64,000 nucleotides of DNA from an uncultured Tenacibaculum sp. Lineage in GTDB: Bacteria > Bacteroidota > Bacteroidia > Flavobacteriales > Flavobacteriaceae. Positions 8,601 through 16,366 of this stretch are shown piece after piece. A program made the translations under genes and the position numbers. Positions within the stretch are counted from its first letter, which is position 1; each line of letters opens with the position of its first letter. A model generated the notes under the pieces. That model was not told where the DNA came from and searched no databases. It worked only from the letters and a program-made list of their open reading frames with translations. Where the stretch lies: NCBI GenBank assembly GCA_947497895.1, contig CANMIL010000006.1, positions 62,001 to 126,000 of the forward strand, written 5' to 3'.

Positions 8601-9409
8601 CCTCCATCATCTGGATTCATCAATGGCATTGCATAAACGTTGTAAGAATCTGGAGCCAGTATACTTGCTTCTTTCAAATAAGGTACATCATTTGCATGGA
8701 AAAACTCTTTTGAATCTACCTTAGTATGTGTATGTCCACTATGATCTTCATGAGCTCCGAAGCTACATGAAATTACCCAATTATCTTCTGATAAAATTTT
8801 TCCCGTAGATGCATCTACATAAGAATTCCACCAGTTCTTACCTCCTTTTTCATAAAGATTTACATTCCAACATAAATGTAGTTTTTCATTATGTAGAACA
8901 TATACTTTCTTTACCAAAATAGGCTCATTATCTTCAGTGATTCCCGTATTCTTGTATTCAGAAACATCATCTCCTGTCTCACTTCTTTTCATTGTCTTCA
9001 CCAATCTAGTAGCGGTTTGTAACTTATGAGCTTTTACAATCTCGTTAATCGCTTGTATTTCAGAGATGGCTGCAGATTTAGCTCCTGTTAACTTTTCTGA
9101 TATATTTGAAACAAATTGATCATTTGTAAAATTTACCTTACCTCCTAACACTGACATATTATAACTTCCATTCACTATTGGAATACCTTTATAATATTGT
9201 GTTAAGTAATAATGAGTCAATCCTTTTTTTAATGAAGACGCCGAACTAGATATTTTCCATTCTGAAAAATCCTGAACAGCAGTTTTACTCTCGCTTTTTA
9301 AACTGTTAAAATGTTGTTGAATTACACCTAAATCTTTAGGATTTTGAATTTGTGAAAAATTTGTTTGCCACATTATAAACAATACGGCAAACAGACAATA
9401 TTTTCTCAT
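5618..9409 (-). CDS. secreted M36 (fungalysin) metalloprotease with tandem MAM-like domains and T9SS sorting domain
   Basis: A 1263-residue secreted zinc protease. Signal peptide 1-19 is followed by an FTP-type propeptide region (about 50-220) and the M36 catalytic domain. That domain carries H438-E-Y-G-H442 and the third zinc ligand Glu465 in G-E-G-W-S-D. Two tandem, very similar ~175-residue MAM/jelly-roll-like domains span about 652-822 and 828-1005 (both contain D-D-L-N-F-T-R-N-S-G-G-T and end S-D-I-A-I-D-A-V). A further beta-rich domain spans about 1015-1155, and a T9SS type A C-terminal sorting domain covers about 1183-1263 (A-P-N-P-I ... K-A-G-V-Y-I-L). The family degrades extracellular proteins; the accessory domains probably aid substrate or surface binding. 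It is monocistronic: 170 bp upstream separate it from yjbQ and a strong terminator lies downstream. Confidence 0.92.
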   Translation of the reverse strand: MRKYCLFAVLFIMWQTNFSQIQNPKDLGVIQQHFNSLKSESKTAVQDFSEWKISSSASSLKKGLTHYYLTQYYKGIPIVNGSYNMSVLGGKVNFTNDQFVSNISEKLTGAKSAAISEIQAINEIVKAHKLQTATRLVKTMKRSETGDDVSEYKNTGITEDNEPILVKKVYVLHNEKLHLCWNVNLYEKGGKNWWNSYVDASTGKILSEDNWVISCSFGAHEDHSGHTHTKVDSKEFFHANDVPYLKEASILAPDSYNVYAMPLMNPDDGGRSIVTNPSNSVASPYGWHDTNGASGAEYTITRGNNVWAQEDANGNNGTGASPSGGNGLDFNFPVNLNQAPSNYRDASTTNLFYWNNIMHDVWYQYGFDEASGNFQENNYGKGGTGGDSVNADSQDGSGTNNANFATPGDGSNPRMQMFLWNRTNPGRDGSFDNLIIAHEYGHGISTRLVGGRFSNVLGGSEQMGEGWSDWFGLMLTMKAGDTGADKRGVGTYVLGEPLDGLGIRPTVYSTDRSLNNTDYADIGGLRVPHGVGYAFATILWDMTWLLINQEGFDPDFYNGTGGNNIAMALVIEGLKNTASNPGFVAGRDGILQADQDLYGGRYNCLIWKAFAERGVGRDANENNNGGSNSNTDQTVSFVNPCDGGNPDPGACEGDVTSFPFNESFEASLGLWKDATTGDDLNFTRNSGGTPSNQTGPTAAADGSTYIYVEASGNGTGFPDKRAILNSPCLNFSTLTAPKLSFQYHMYGSAINSLTVEARTDNTGTWTSVFSKTGNQGNAWLTADVDLTAYAGQASVQLRFNVVTGSGTSGWQSDIAIDAVGIANDDGGSGGGCQGGGITSYPFSESFEASLGQWSDATSGDDLNFTRNSGGTPSNSTGPSAAADGTTYVYVEASGNGTGFPNKRAILNSPCLNFTDLTTPTLTFQYHMYGSTINSLTVEARTDNTGTWTSVFSRSGNQGNSWLSANVDLSAYAGQGSVQLRFNVLTGSGTSGWQSDIAIDAVSIGNDGGGSGGDCPAVNFNDFTINPFSNQDNSGNYSVSASGASLTLTNNTWKYISMNYTVTANTVIEFEFSSTAQGEIHGVGFENDNTLTSTRYFKVHGTQNYGITNYDNYAGGTQKYIIPVGSSYTGAMDRLVFINDNDAGSGNNSTFSNVKIYEGSCGAASFNVDSFATRIDILGNQDEEVFGSLQIAPNPIAKGYQLNLVGPNRGFENATYEIVNLLGQVLETGKLTSRTINVDKLKAGVYILSLENEFSKSNKQFIIK
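6395..7455 (-). repeat. tandem duplication coding the two MAM-like domains
   Basis: Two adjacent segments of about 520 bp (roughly 6937-7455 and 6395-6915) encode near-identical domains inside the M36 protease. Long stretches match at DNA level as well, for example the segments around 6424-6460 and 6964-7000. This is intragenic domain duplication, probably fairly recent. Boundaries are approximate. Confidence 0.75.
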
Positions 9410-9583
9410 AATATTGGTTTTGAAGGGTTTAAAAGTGTTATAAAGTTATAAAAAAACCTTTCAAAAAAAACAATTTACACAAAAAAAAGTTAAAAATTTA
9501 ACAAATTTTCAATAAAAACCTAAATTTTTAACTATTACAAAATATTAGCAAACACTAATTAAATTAACTATAAATAGCGATTT

Positions 9584-10021
9584 TTACGGACGTAAATACT
9601 CTCCAATTATTGTTATAACAACCTTTCTTTTTCCTCCGTAATTTCTATGTTCTCCCAAATAAACTCCTTGCCAAGTACCTAAATTTAATTCTCCATTGCT
9701 TATTGGAATAGAAACCTGACATCCTAACATTGATGACTTTATATGTGCAGGCATATCATCCGCTCCTTCGTAATCATGCTTGTAATATGGCATATTTTCG
9801 GGAATCATTTTATTTATATGAGTCTCAAAATCGATACGTACAGTTGGATCGGCATTTTCATTAATTGTCAAACTAGCCGAAGTATGCTTCAAAAATGCTT
9901 GAAATTGACCAATCTTTATAGTTTTTAACTCTCTAGCCACATGCTCAACTAGTACTTTTGTTATTAAATGGTAACCTCTATTAAACTCTGGTAAAACAAT
10001 TTCTTTCTGATAAAACTTCAT
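9584..10021 (-). CDS. YjbQ/UPF0047 family protein
   Basis: A 145-residue single-domain protein with the conserved YjbQ blocks H-T-S-A-S-L-T-I-N-E-N-A-D (residues 46-58), D-D-M-P-A-H-I-K-S-S (about 88-97) and L-N-L-G-T-W-Q-G-V-Y-L-G-E-H-R near the C-terminus. Length fits the family (130-150). Members have weak thiamine-phosphate-synthase-like activity, but the physiological role is unclear. The conserved His/Glu set suggests a metal- or phosphate-binding pocket. It lies downstream of the T9SS glucan-binding protein gene on the same strand, with a strong terminator (10064-10091) between them, so it is probably a separate transcript. Confidence 0.85.
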   Translation of the reverse strand: MKFYQKEIVLPEFNRGYHLITKVLVEHVARELKTIKIGQFQAFLKHTSASLTINENADPTVRIDFETHINKMIPENMPYYKHDYEGADDMPAHIKSSMLGCQVSIPISNGELNLGTWQGVYLGEHRNYGGKRKVVITIIGEYLRP

Positions 10022-10063
10022 CCCACAAAAATAAAATATTCACTAATATTCTTTCAAAAAAAA

Positions 10064-10091
10064 CAGCCACATTATAAAAATAATATGACTG
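10064..10091 (-). terminator. intrinsic terminator of the beta-glucan locus
   Basis: Read on the minus strand, CAGTCATATTAT and ATAATGTGGCTG pair over 12 bp (two G-U pairs) with a TTTT loop and are followed by eight T residues. It lies 31 bases after the stop of the 899-residue T9SS protein and would end the glucan-locus transcript. Confidence 0.8.
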
Positions 10092-10122
10092 CTAGTTTCA
10101 ATGTATTAGTTAAATAAAGGTA

Positions 10123-12822
10123 CTATTTTTCTCTTATAAATTTCAATGAACCAATTCCTAGTTCCGTCTTATATTTTAAAATATAAACACCTGGAGAAAG
10201 GAAAGACACATCAATATTGATATTCTTTTCGTTCACAACCTTAAAATCTACAGTTTTCCCTAGAACATTATAAATTGTTATGTTTTGAACGATATCCTTT
10301 GAACTTAAGTTCAAACCAGAATTTACTGGATTTGGGAATGCACTAACTTCAGATAGGTTCTCTCTTTGCGTACTCAAAGAACCATCATTGTAGAAATAGA
10401 TATTATCAACATATACCGTTGTACTTCCCGTAGGTTGTCCAACTAAAACATACTGAGCTAAATTAGCTCTAGTTGTTAAACCTGTGAAATCAGAAAGAGC
10501 AATATCATAACTTACCCATTCTCCCTTAACAGGAGCGTCAAAGTTTACTTGATGTTCTACGTCATCGCCACCTTGGTAAGCGCCATTAGCTCCAAAATCA
10601 ACTAACTTTATTCCAAAAGAAGTGAAATTTGGAGACCAAACATCAATATGAATATGAGTCATGGAAGAAGCATCCACTTGACTATTTACAGTTTCAATTC
10701 CTACGAAATTTAAACTAGAGTATTTCTTTGTTGCATTGCCCGCAATCTCAACATCATCCAAAGTCCCTGACGACCAATCTGTGCGGAAAGTATCCACTGT
10801 TACATCGGTGTAAGCGTCACTGAATAAAGATATCACGTCTTCAGCGTCATGGGTTGGGGTTGGTGCAGCAGCCATAGGTTCTGTAGGTTCTCCTCCACCA
10901 GAACAATCCTCATCAAAAGAAACGGCTGTATTTCCTGTCTGAATTAATTGCCAATTTCCTCCTGAAGATTCTTTACTCCATAAAATATTTAATTCTACAA
11001 CACTTGGAGGAGTCCCTGTCCAAGTAAGCGTTACACTTAATTTACCCGCAACAGAATCATCAACAGCAGAAACCGCAGGTGAACCAGTAATTGGTCCTGA
11101 AGTATTATTCACGATTAAAGCATCTACTGGATCATCGTTTGCAGATTCGATTTCTACTTTCATTGATTGCTCATCTACATTAGCTATGGTTAGTTTTATA
11201 GCAGAAGCCGTTTCAGCCGCTATGCCAAAGTGAGTTACTTCCGTTTCGCAATAAGAAGTAGTATTATCTCCACCTCCAGAATCTTCATTCATTAACTTAA
11301 TATCATCAATATAAAAAGTATAATTTGCCGATCCATCACCTTGGGTACCATTATCAAAAATCAGCACTATTTTATCGTAACTTTTAGTAGCATCAATAGT
11401 CGAATAATCGAAACTTAAAGTTTCCCATGCATTGGCAACTGTAGTTAGTACTTCTTGTTGAAAATTAACTGCGCCATCTCCAGAGTTTTCTACTTTTAAA
11501 AGTACCTTCGCATCGGTACGAGGCGAATAAACTTTCATTTTAAAGGTATTATTATTTTCGAAATCCATTGGTGAACTTAGAACCAATGAACTCCCTCCGT
11601 GAGGTTGTCCAGCGTTTTTAACCATTTTTCCAACCTTATCGGAATTGTTATCAGAATTCATAAATGGATTATCAACCGTTGTTACTACTCCCCCATCAAA
11701 ATCGCCCCACGTTGTTGCTGTTTCAAAATCGATTGGCAAAGCTACCTCAGGATCACCTCCAGAGTTCTCTTTATAAAAATAAATATTGTCCACATAAGCT
11801 TCGTCAATGGTATTGGCAACAGTGATTAAAAATTGTGCTAACTCTGCTCTATTAGCTATTCCTTGTCCATTAACATTGGCAAAACTCGTAAGCGGCACAT
11901 CAATAGATTTCCAAGTTTGAACATCCGGCTCACTTATCGCTAGAGTGTATTCACCAGCATCTGTTTCAGCATTTCCTCCGGCATGATTCGACCATTTTGG
12001 ATTAAATACTTGTCCTGCTGAAAAGTTATCAGCAACCCAATAATCCATATGGAAATGTGTCATGTCTGAAGCATCTATTTTTGACCCCAATTCCGTTCCT
12101 AAGAAATTTTCCAACTCAATTTTAAGCATTTGTTTTCCGTCAATTGTTACTTCAGAAATTGTTGATGAGCCATCCCAAGTTACGTTGTTTAAACCTACCG
12201 CAGTTGAATTATTACCCCCATCAACATAAAAATCACCATAAACAGAAACAACATTTCCAGCATCTCTCGCTGGAGGATCGGAAGGCCCTGTAGTTGGAGG
12301 TACAATAGTCACGGTAGGAATAACAGCTCCATTAGTACCCGTTATATCATCAAAGTAATAGGTTCCTGTTTCAGCGTTGCCTGCACCAGAATCGGTAAAG
12401 ATGGTTATTTTCGGATAATCATTTCCTAATCCTTCTCCAAAATCTACATTTATAGTTTCCCATCCAGCACTGTTCGTTGTGAAGTTCAGTTCCGTTGCAC
12501 CTGAAGTTCCTCCTTCCAACTTCAATAAATGTGTTCTTGTTGTAGCATCAGGAGCTTTAATTTTAAAGCTAACCGTATTATTTGAATTATCAGATAAATC
12601 AATAAAAGTGTCCAAACTCAAACTCGCTCCATCCCAATTATCGGTAGCTGCGACAAATTTAAGTACTTTGTTAGAAGCATTGTCGGGATCTTCCACAATG
12701 CTCGCCACAGTTCCATTGAACCCTGTGAACTCGTCTTCAGTGACTTCAAAGTCAAGGGGAAGTGACTGTGAGTAAGTAAAAAAACTAGCTAAAAGCATAG
12801 TTACAAGAGTAATTTTTTTCAT
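10123..12822 (-). CDS. T9SS-secreted multi-module carbohydrate-binding-like protein
   Basis: An 899-residue secreted protein with signal peptide 1-18 (ending TYS-Q) and no recognisable catalytic domain. It is built of beta-sandwich-like modules: ~20-170 and ~360-515 (both begin L-P-x-D-F-E and resemble each other), ~180-350 and ~660-815 (both begin with a D-A-x-x-V-x-S-x-x-x-D-x-Y block and carry M-T-H-x-H-x-D-x-W), and an intervening domain ~520-650. A T9SS sorting domain lies at ~825-899 (F-P-N-P-V ... S-P-G-V-Y-I-L-K). From memory, modules of the second type occur in flavobacterial laminarinases and laminarin-associated surface proteins. With two GH17 and one GH30 gene upstream, surface glucan binding is the best guess. 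It starts 124 bases after the GH17 gene. Confidence 0.75.
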   Translation of the reverse strand: MKKITLVTMLLASFFTYSQSLPLDFEVTEDEFTGFNGTVASIVEDPDNASNKVLKFVAATDNWDGASLSLDTFIDLSDNSNNTVSFKIKAPDATTRTHLLKLEGGTSGATELNFTTNSAGWETINVDFGEGLGNDYPKITIFTDSGAGNAETGTYYFDDITGTNGAVIPTVTIVPPTTGPSDPPARDAGNVVSVYGDFYVDGGNNSTAVGLNNVTWDGSSTISEVTIDGKQMLKIELENFLGTELGSKIDASDMTHFHMDYWVADNFSAGQVFNPKWSNHAGGNAETDAGEYTLAISEPDVQTWKSIDVPLTSFANVNGQGIANRAELAQFLITVANTIDEAYVDNIYFYKENSGGDPEVALPIDFETATTWGDFDGGVVTTVDNPFMNSDNNSDKVGKMVKNAGQPHGGSSLVLSSPMDFENNNTFKMKVYSPRTDAKVLLKVENSGDGAVNFQQEVLTTVANAWETLSFDYSTIDATKSYDKIVLIFDNGTQGDGSANYTFYIDDIKLMNEDSGGGDNTTSYCETEVTHFGIAAETASAIKLTIANVDEQSMKVEIESANDDPVDALIVNNTSGPITGSPAVSAVDDSVAGKLSVTLTWTGTPPSVVELNILWSKESSGGNWQLIQTGNTAVSFDEDCSGGGEPTEPMAAAPTPTHDAEDVISLFSDAYTDVTVDTFRTDWSSGTLDDVEIAGNATKKYSSLNFVGIETVNSQVDASSMTHIHIDVWSPNFTSFGIKLVDFGANGAYQGGDDVEHQVNFDAPVKGEWVSYDIALSDFTGLTTRANLAQYVLVGQPTGSTTVYVDNIYFYNDGSLSTQRENLSEVSAFPNPVNSGLNLSSKDIVQNITIYNVLGKTVDFKVVNEKNINIDVSFLSPGVYILKYKTELGIGSLKFIREK

Positions 12823-12946
12823 CTCTTACGTTTTAAAGTTTATAAAATGTTACGATTCTCTTTTACATACATTCTTTGTTTAATCTTCACTCTTAGTTTC
12901 TTTACAGTTTGTTTGGTAGTTAGCCTCTTTCTAAATCATATTTATC

Positions 12947-13831
12947 TTAAAATTTTAATTTTTCTTGTTCGTTCCAAAGTCCCCAAAAACCTCCAACATC
13001 TCCTTCTGTGCTCTCCTTCCAAGCCTCATCAAATGAAGAAAAATAAAACAGTTCAACATTTTCTTCATATGCCCAGTTCTGGGTATTTATAAAGTACTTA
13101 AGTGCATTTTCATAAGAAGGCTCAGCTCCGTTTAAATTACTTCCTTGAACAGGCCATCCGGTTTCAGAAATAATAACCTTCTTCCCTTTCCCTGCTTCTT
13201 GAGCTTTTCGGTACATATCTTTCATATACAAAAGAGAATAACTTTGATGACAACCTTCCCAAAATGGGTAACAATTCGAAAGAATTACATCACAAACCTC
13301 TGTAATAGCCGGCCTGTCAGAAAATTCGTAATAGGCATCTACATATCCCACAGGAATATTCGCTACTTGTTCTTTTACTTTTACTATATAATCGATTAGA
13401 GATATTTCACTTAAATCACCACGATACATCACTTCATTTCCAACCGCCGCAATGTTCACATATCCCTCTGAGGCCAGTTTAATCATGGCTTTAATTTCCT
13501 TTTCATTTTGAGTTGTATCTGTCCCCAACCAAACACCTACCATGGTATTTATTCCATATTCCTTCGCTATTTTTGGAATACATTCATTTCCTTCTAAGCA
13601 CGAAAAAGATCGAATCCACTTCGTATAAGGTGCTATCAATTTCATCCTTCTTCGAATTTGTTCTTCTGATAAAATATCTCCAGGTTTTTGTCCTTTTTCA
13701 TACGCACTAAAACACAATCCATACATTCCTCTATCTAAAACTTTTCTTGCAGTTTCCTTTAATTCATCAATAGATAAAACATCTAAATTAGAATCGGTTA
13801 ATGATAAGTGTTTGTTTTTATTGTACGACAT
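12947..13831 (-). CDS. glycoside hydrolase family 17 enzyme, no signal peptide
   Basis: A 294-residue (beta/alpha)8 protein of the GH17 family, which acts on beta-1,3-glucans. The acid/base is Glu133 in V-G-N-E-V-M and the nucleophile Glu223 in I-S-E-T-G-W-P, both in the expected strand contexts. The start M-S-Y-N-K-N-K-H lacks any export signal and no upstream in-frame start adds one, so the enzyme appears cytoplasmic unless exported in another way. It lies 19 bases after the GH30 gene and 124 bases before the T9SS binding protein. Together with GH30 it could process imported beta-1,3/1,6-glucan oligosaccharides. Exo, endo or transglycosylase activity cannot be told from sequence. Confidence 0.85.
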   Translation of the reverse strand: MSYNKNKHLSLTDSNLDVLSIDELKETARKVLDRGMYGLCFSAYEKGQKPGDILSEEQIRRRMKLIAPYTKWIRSFSCLEGNECIPKIAKEYGINTMVGVWLGTDTTQNEKEIKAMIKLASEGYVNIAAVGNEVMYRGDLSEISLIDYIVKVKEQVANIPVGYVDAYYEFSDRPAITEVCDVILSNCYPFWEGCHQSYSLLYMKDMYRKAQEAGKGKKVIISETGWPVQGSNLNGAEPSYENALKYFINTQNWAYEENVELFYFSSFDEAWKESTEGDVGGFWGLWNEQEKLKF

Positions 13832-13850
13832 TCTTTTTAGGAGTAATTAT

Positions 13851-15296
13851 TTAATTTTTTTCTGATATTAAAATTGTTTGAATTGCTTTCCCTTCAATTG
13901 AAATGCTTCTCTCAAAATCATCAAGCTTTATATTAAAATCTCTCGATTCTGAGGTCTCATTTAAAACGATTATCACCGTTGAACTATCAGGATTTCTTGC
14001 TGCTGTTACTTGTAAATATGGACTCGTATTTATAAAGCCAATTCTAACCGCGTCAGGTCGTATATATTTACTAAAATGAGATAATGTGTAGTAAATTGGG
14101 GTAAAGTAAACCTCATCAGATTCTGGTTTTACGATAACTGGTGCCACACACCAATTTTTAAACCAATTAGGACCTCCCTGAGTATCCAAAACCATATTCC
14201 AATCTATCCAACCATCCACATAATTATTCAAACATCCAATGATATCCCTAGCATATCTGAATACGGGTACATATTCTGGATGCCAATACTTTTGATGTTC
14301 TGGAGCCCAATCATATCCCCAATCCGTAGCTCCCTTTTTCCAATACCAGTCATCATCTTTCCACCTAGGAACTTCGGCATCGACGCATGCTTCTGTCTGA
14401 ATTAAGTACTTTGTTGGAGCTTTTTCATGAGCATATTGTAGTGCTTCTGGGAATACTTCATAAGTACTTTCATACCAATGAATAGCCGTTCCAGAAAAAT
14501 ATTTAGAGGACTCTTCCGTCTTATACATTTCATCTACCCATTCTTTTAAACCATCTCTGTTTTGATCATAGCCTAATATTTTCACCTCTCGGTGTTCTTC
14601 GGCTAACTTAGGTCCTAAATGATTTTTGACGAAATCACTCATTTCTTGAGGAGTATATATCATACTTTCCCAGTTATCACCATTTCCATGTGGCTCATTT
14701 TCAACGGTTATCCCCCAAATATTAATTCCTTTCTCTTTGTAAGCTTTTAAATATTTGGAAAAAAATAACGCCCAAGTTTTGTGATACTTAGGTAATAATT
14801 TACCTCCCACCCAGCTATTATTATCTTTCATCCAAGGTGGAGCGGTCCAAGGAGATGATATTATTTTAAATCCATCCTTCGATATTCTCATTGCATCAAG
14901 AATCATGGGAATTAAAGTATCTTCATCTTCATGAATTGAAAAAAATTCAAGATTTTCATCTCCTTCGACAGAAGCATAAGAATAATTTGAAAGAGAAAAA
15001 TCACATGAATTCATATGTGTTCTGGTAAGTGAATATCTAGCTCCTTTATCACCAAAATAAGATTCCAATACTAGGTTCCTCTTCTCATCGCTTAGCTGAT
15101 TTAATAGAAAGGCTGAAGCCTCAGTAAATGATCCTCCAAAACCAGTTATAATTTGATGCTGTTCATCAGGTTTGATTTCTATGATATCCTTCGCTAGAAC
15201 CATATCAAGAGATAAAACCTCCGTTAACTTTTTTCCATTTGCTGAAGTTTCATAAATAGTTACTTCTAATTTATTCTTTGAATTATCTACTTTCAC
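13851..15296 (-). CDS. glycoside hydrolase family 30 (beta-1,6-glucanase/beta-glucosidase type)
   Basis: A 481-residue GH30 enzyme. The acid/base is Glu201 in V-E-N-E-P and the nucleophile Glu302 in Q-T-E-A-C. The N-terminal G-F-G-G-S-F-T-E-A motif (about residues 51-59) and a small C-terminal beta domain (about 410-481) are typical. Related subfamilies contain beta-1,6-glucanases and glucosylceramidases. In this glucan locus, action on the beta-1,6 branches of laminarin or on fungal beta-1,6-glucan is likely. The protein starts without a signal peptide (MKVDNSKNK), which is unusual for bacterial GH30 and matches the neighbouring GH17. It is spaced 25 bases from the upstream clan-A glycosidase gene and 19 bases from GH17, so it is operonic. 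Confidence 0.88.
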   Translation of the reverse strand: MKVDNSKNKLEVTIYETSANGKKLTEVLSLDMVLAKDIIEIKPDEQHQIITGFGGSFTEASAFLLNQLSDEKRNLVLESYFGDKGARYSLTRTHMNSCDFSLSNYSYASVEGDENLEFFSIHEDEDTLIPMILDAMRISKDGFKIISSPWTAPPWMKDNNSWVGGKLLPKYHKTWALFFSKYLKAYKEKGINIWGITVENEPHGNGDNWESMIYTPQEMSDFVKNHLGPKLAEEHREVKILGYDQNRDGLKEWVDEMYKTEESSKYFSGTAIHWYESTYEVFPEALQYAHEKAPTKYLIQTEACVDAEVPRWKDDDWYWKKGATDWGYDWAPEHQKYWHPEYVPVFRYARDIIGCLNNYVDGWIDWNMVLDTQGGPNWFKNWCVAPVIVKPESDEVYFTPIYYTLSHFSKYIRPDAVRIGFINTSPYLQVTAARNPDSSTVIIVLNETSESRDFNIKLDDFERSISIEGKAIQTILISEKN

Positions 15297-15321
15297 TATT
15301 TGAATAGATTGTTTTATTTAA

Positions 15322-16356
15322 TTATAGTTTATCCTCTTTGTATTGCTCAGCTTTTACCTGATTGTATTTTTTCTTTACCACATTAAAAGCTTCCTTTTTC
15401 TTCCTGTTTATATCAACAATACCCCAATATTCTTCGTTTGGATATCCATCGTAAGGGACTCCAATAATATTGGTTGTATCTTTTCCTATATTTTGGACAT
15501 CATTCTTACCATCTTTCCACCATTCATCTACAAAAGAAAAAAGTGTAACTCCCGAGCAAATATCAACTCCTTCAAATATTTCATTTAATATTTTCTCATT
15601 GGCATCTGCTTGTGCTTTTTGATTTTCGCCTTGATCATAAATACTACTCGAAATAGTCATATAACTATCACTTCCTGCTTCCGATAAATACATTGGCTTT
15701 CTTGAGACTTTTTCCCATTCATGAAAAATTGTACTCGGATTATCCCAACGAAGTACATTCATTCCCCAAATATCAATTTCTGAGCAATATAGAATTGCCA
15801 ATTCGTCAGGTAAATCACCATGAGCTGTTGAAACTGGGTGGTTTTTATCGATATTATGAATTTCTTTAGCTGCTTTATTTAATGTTCTATACCAGAAAAT
15901 ATCATCTCTTTCAAACCATTCCGAATGATAATTATATTCATTCCCTAACTCCCACATTAGAATAGCTTTGTGATCTTTATATTTTTTCACATAATCGAGA
16001 AATCTTCCCGATTGAACATCATAATTGCCATTTTGATTATATCCAAAGCCTATAATTACCTTAATATTATTTTGAGCTAGTTTATTTAAAACTTCTATTT
16101 GATCAATAGGTTCATATACTCTAATAGTGTTAACTCCTAATTCTTTCATTAGTGTAATATCTTCGTCAAGTCTATCAAAACTTCTAACATTACTCCCTTT
16201 AGGAACTGGATGATAACACACCCCTTTTATAAGGTATTGTTGATCATTCAATAACAATTTCCGCCCTAAAACTCTTACTACATCTTGGTCATGAGGAGTT
16301 TTACAGGTTAAACAAGAGAAAACGAATAAAACCAGTATTTTAAAATCAATCTTCAT
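15322..16356 (-). CDS. clan-A TIM-barrel glycosidase, lipoprotein (GH2-like catalytic domain)
   Basis: A 344-residue protein with a hydrophobic N-terminus and Cys at 15 and 18 (F-S-C-L-T-C), probably a lipoprotein. The TIM barrel begins L-I-K-G-V-C-Y-H-P and continues with G-V-N-T-I-R-V-Y-E. It then shows W-E-L-G-N-E-Y (acid/base Glu in the N-E motif) and Y-L-S-E-A-G-S (nucleophile). This resembles the stand-alone catalytic domain of GH2, but GH5 or another clan-A family is possible. It lacks the beta-sandwich domains of full GH2 enzymes. It sits between the GH17 lipoprotein (10 bases) and GH30 (25 bases), so it is part of the glucan operon. Linkage specificity is unknown. Confidence 0.72.
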   Translation of the reverse strand: MKIDFKILVLFVFSCLTCKTPHDQDVVRVLGRKLLLNDQQYLIKGVCYHPVPKGSNVRSFDRLDEDITLMKELGVNTIRVYEPIDQIEVLNKLAQNNIKVIIGFGYNQNGNYDVQSGRFLDYVKKYKDHKAILMWELGNEYNYHSEWFERDDIFWYRTLNKAAKEIHNIDKNHPVSTAHGDLPDELAILYCSEIDIWGMNVLRWDNPSTIFHEWEKVSRKPMYLSEAGSDSYMTISSSIYDQGENQKAQADANEKILNEIFEGVDICSGVTLFSFVDEWWKDGKNDVQNIGKDTTNIIGVPYDGYPNEEYWGIVDINRKKKEAFNVVKKKYNQVKAEQYKEDKL

Positions 16357-16366
16357 TTACAAGTAT

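Noticed and set aside
13145..13710. Plus-strand ORFs of 84 and 65 codons
   Set aside because: Shadows of the GH17 gene on the other strand; residue content is not protein-like.
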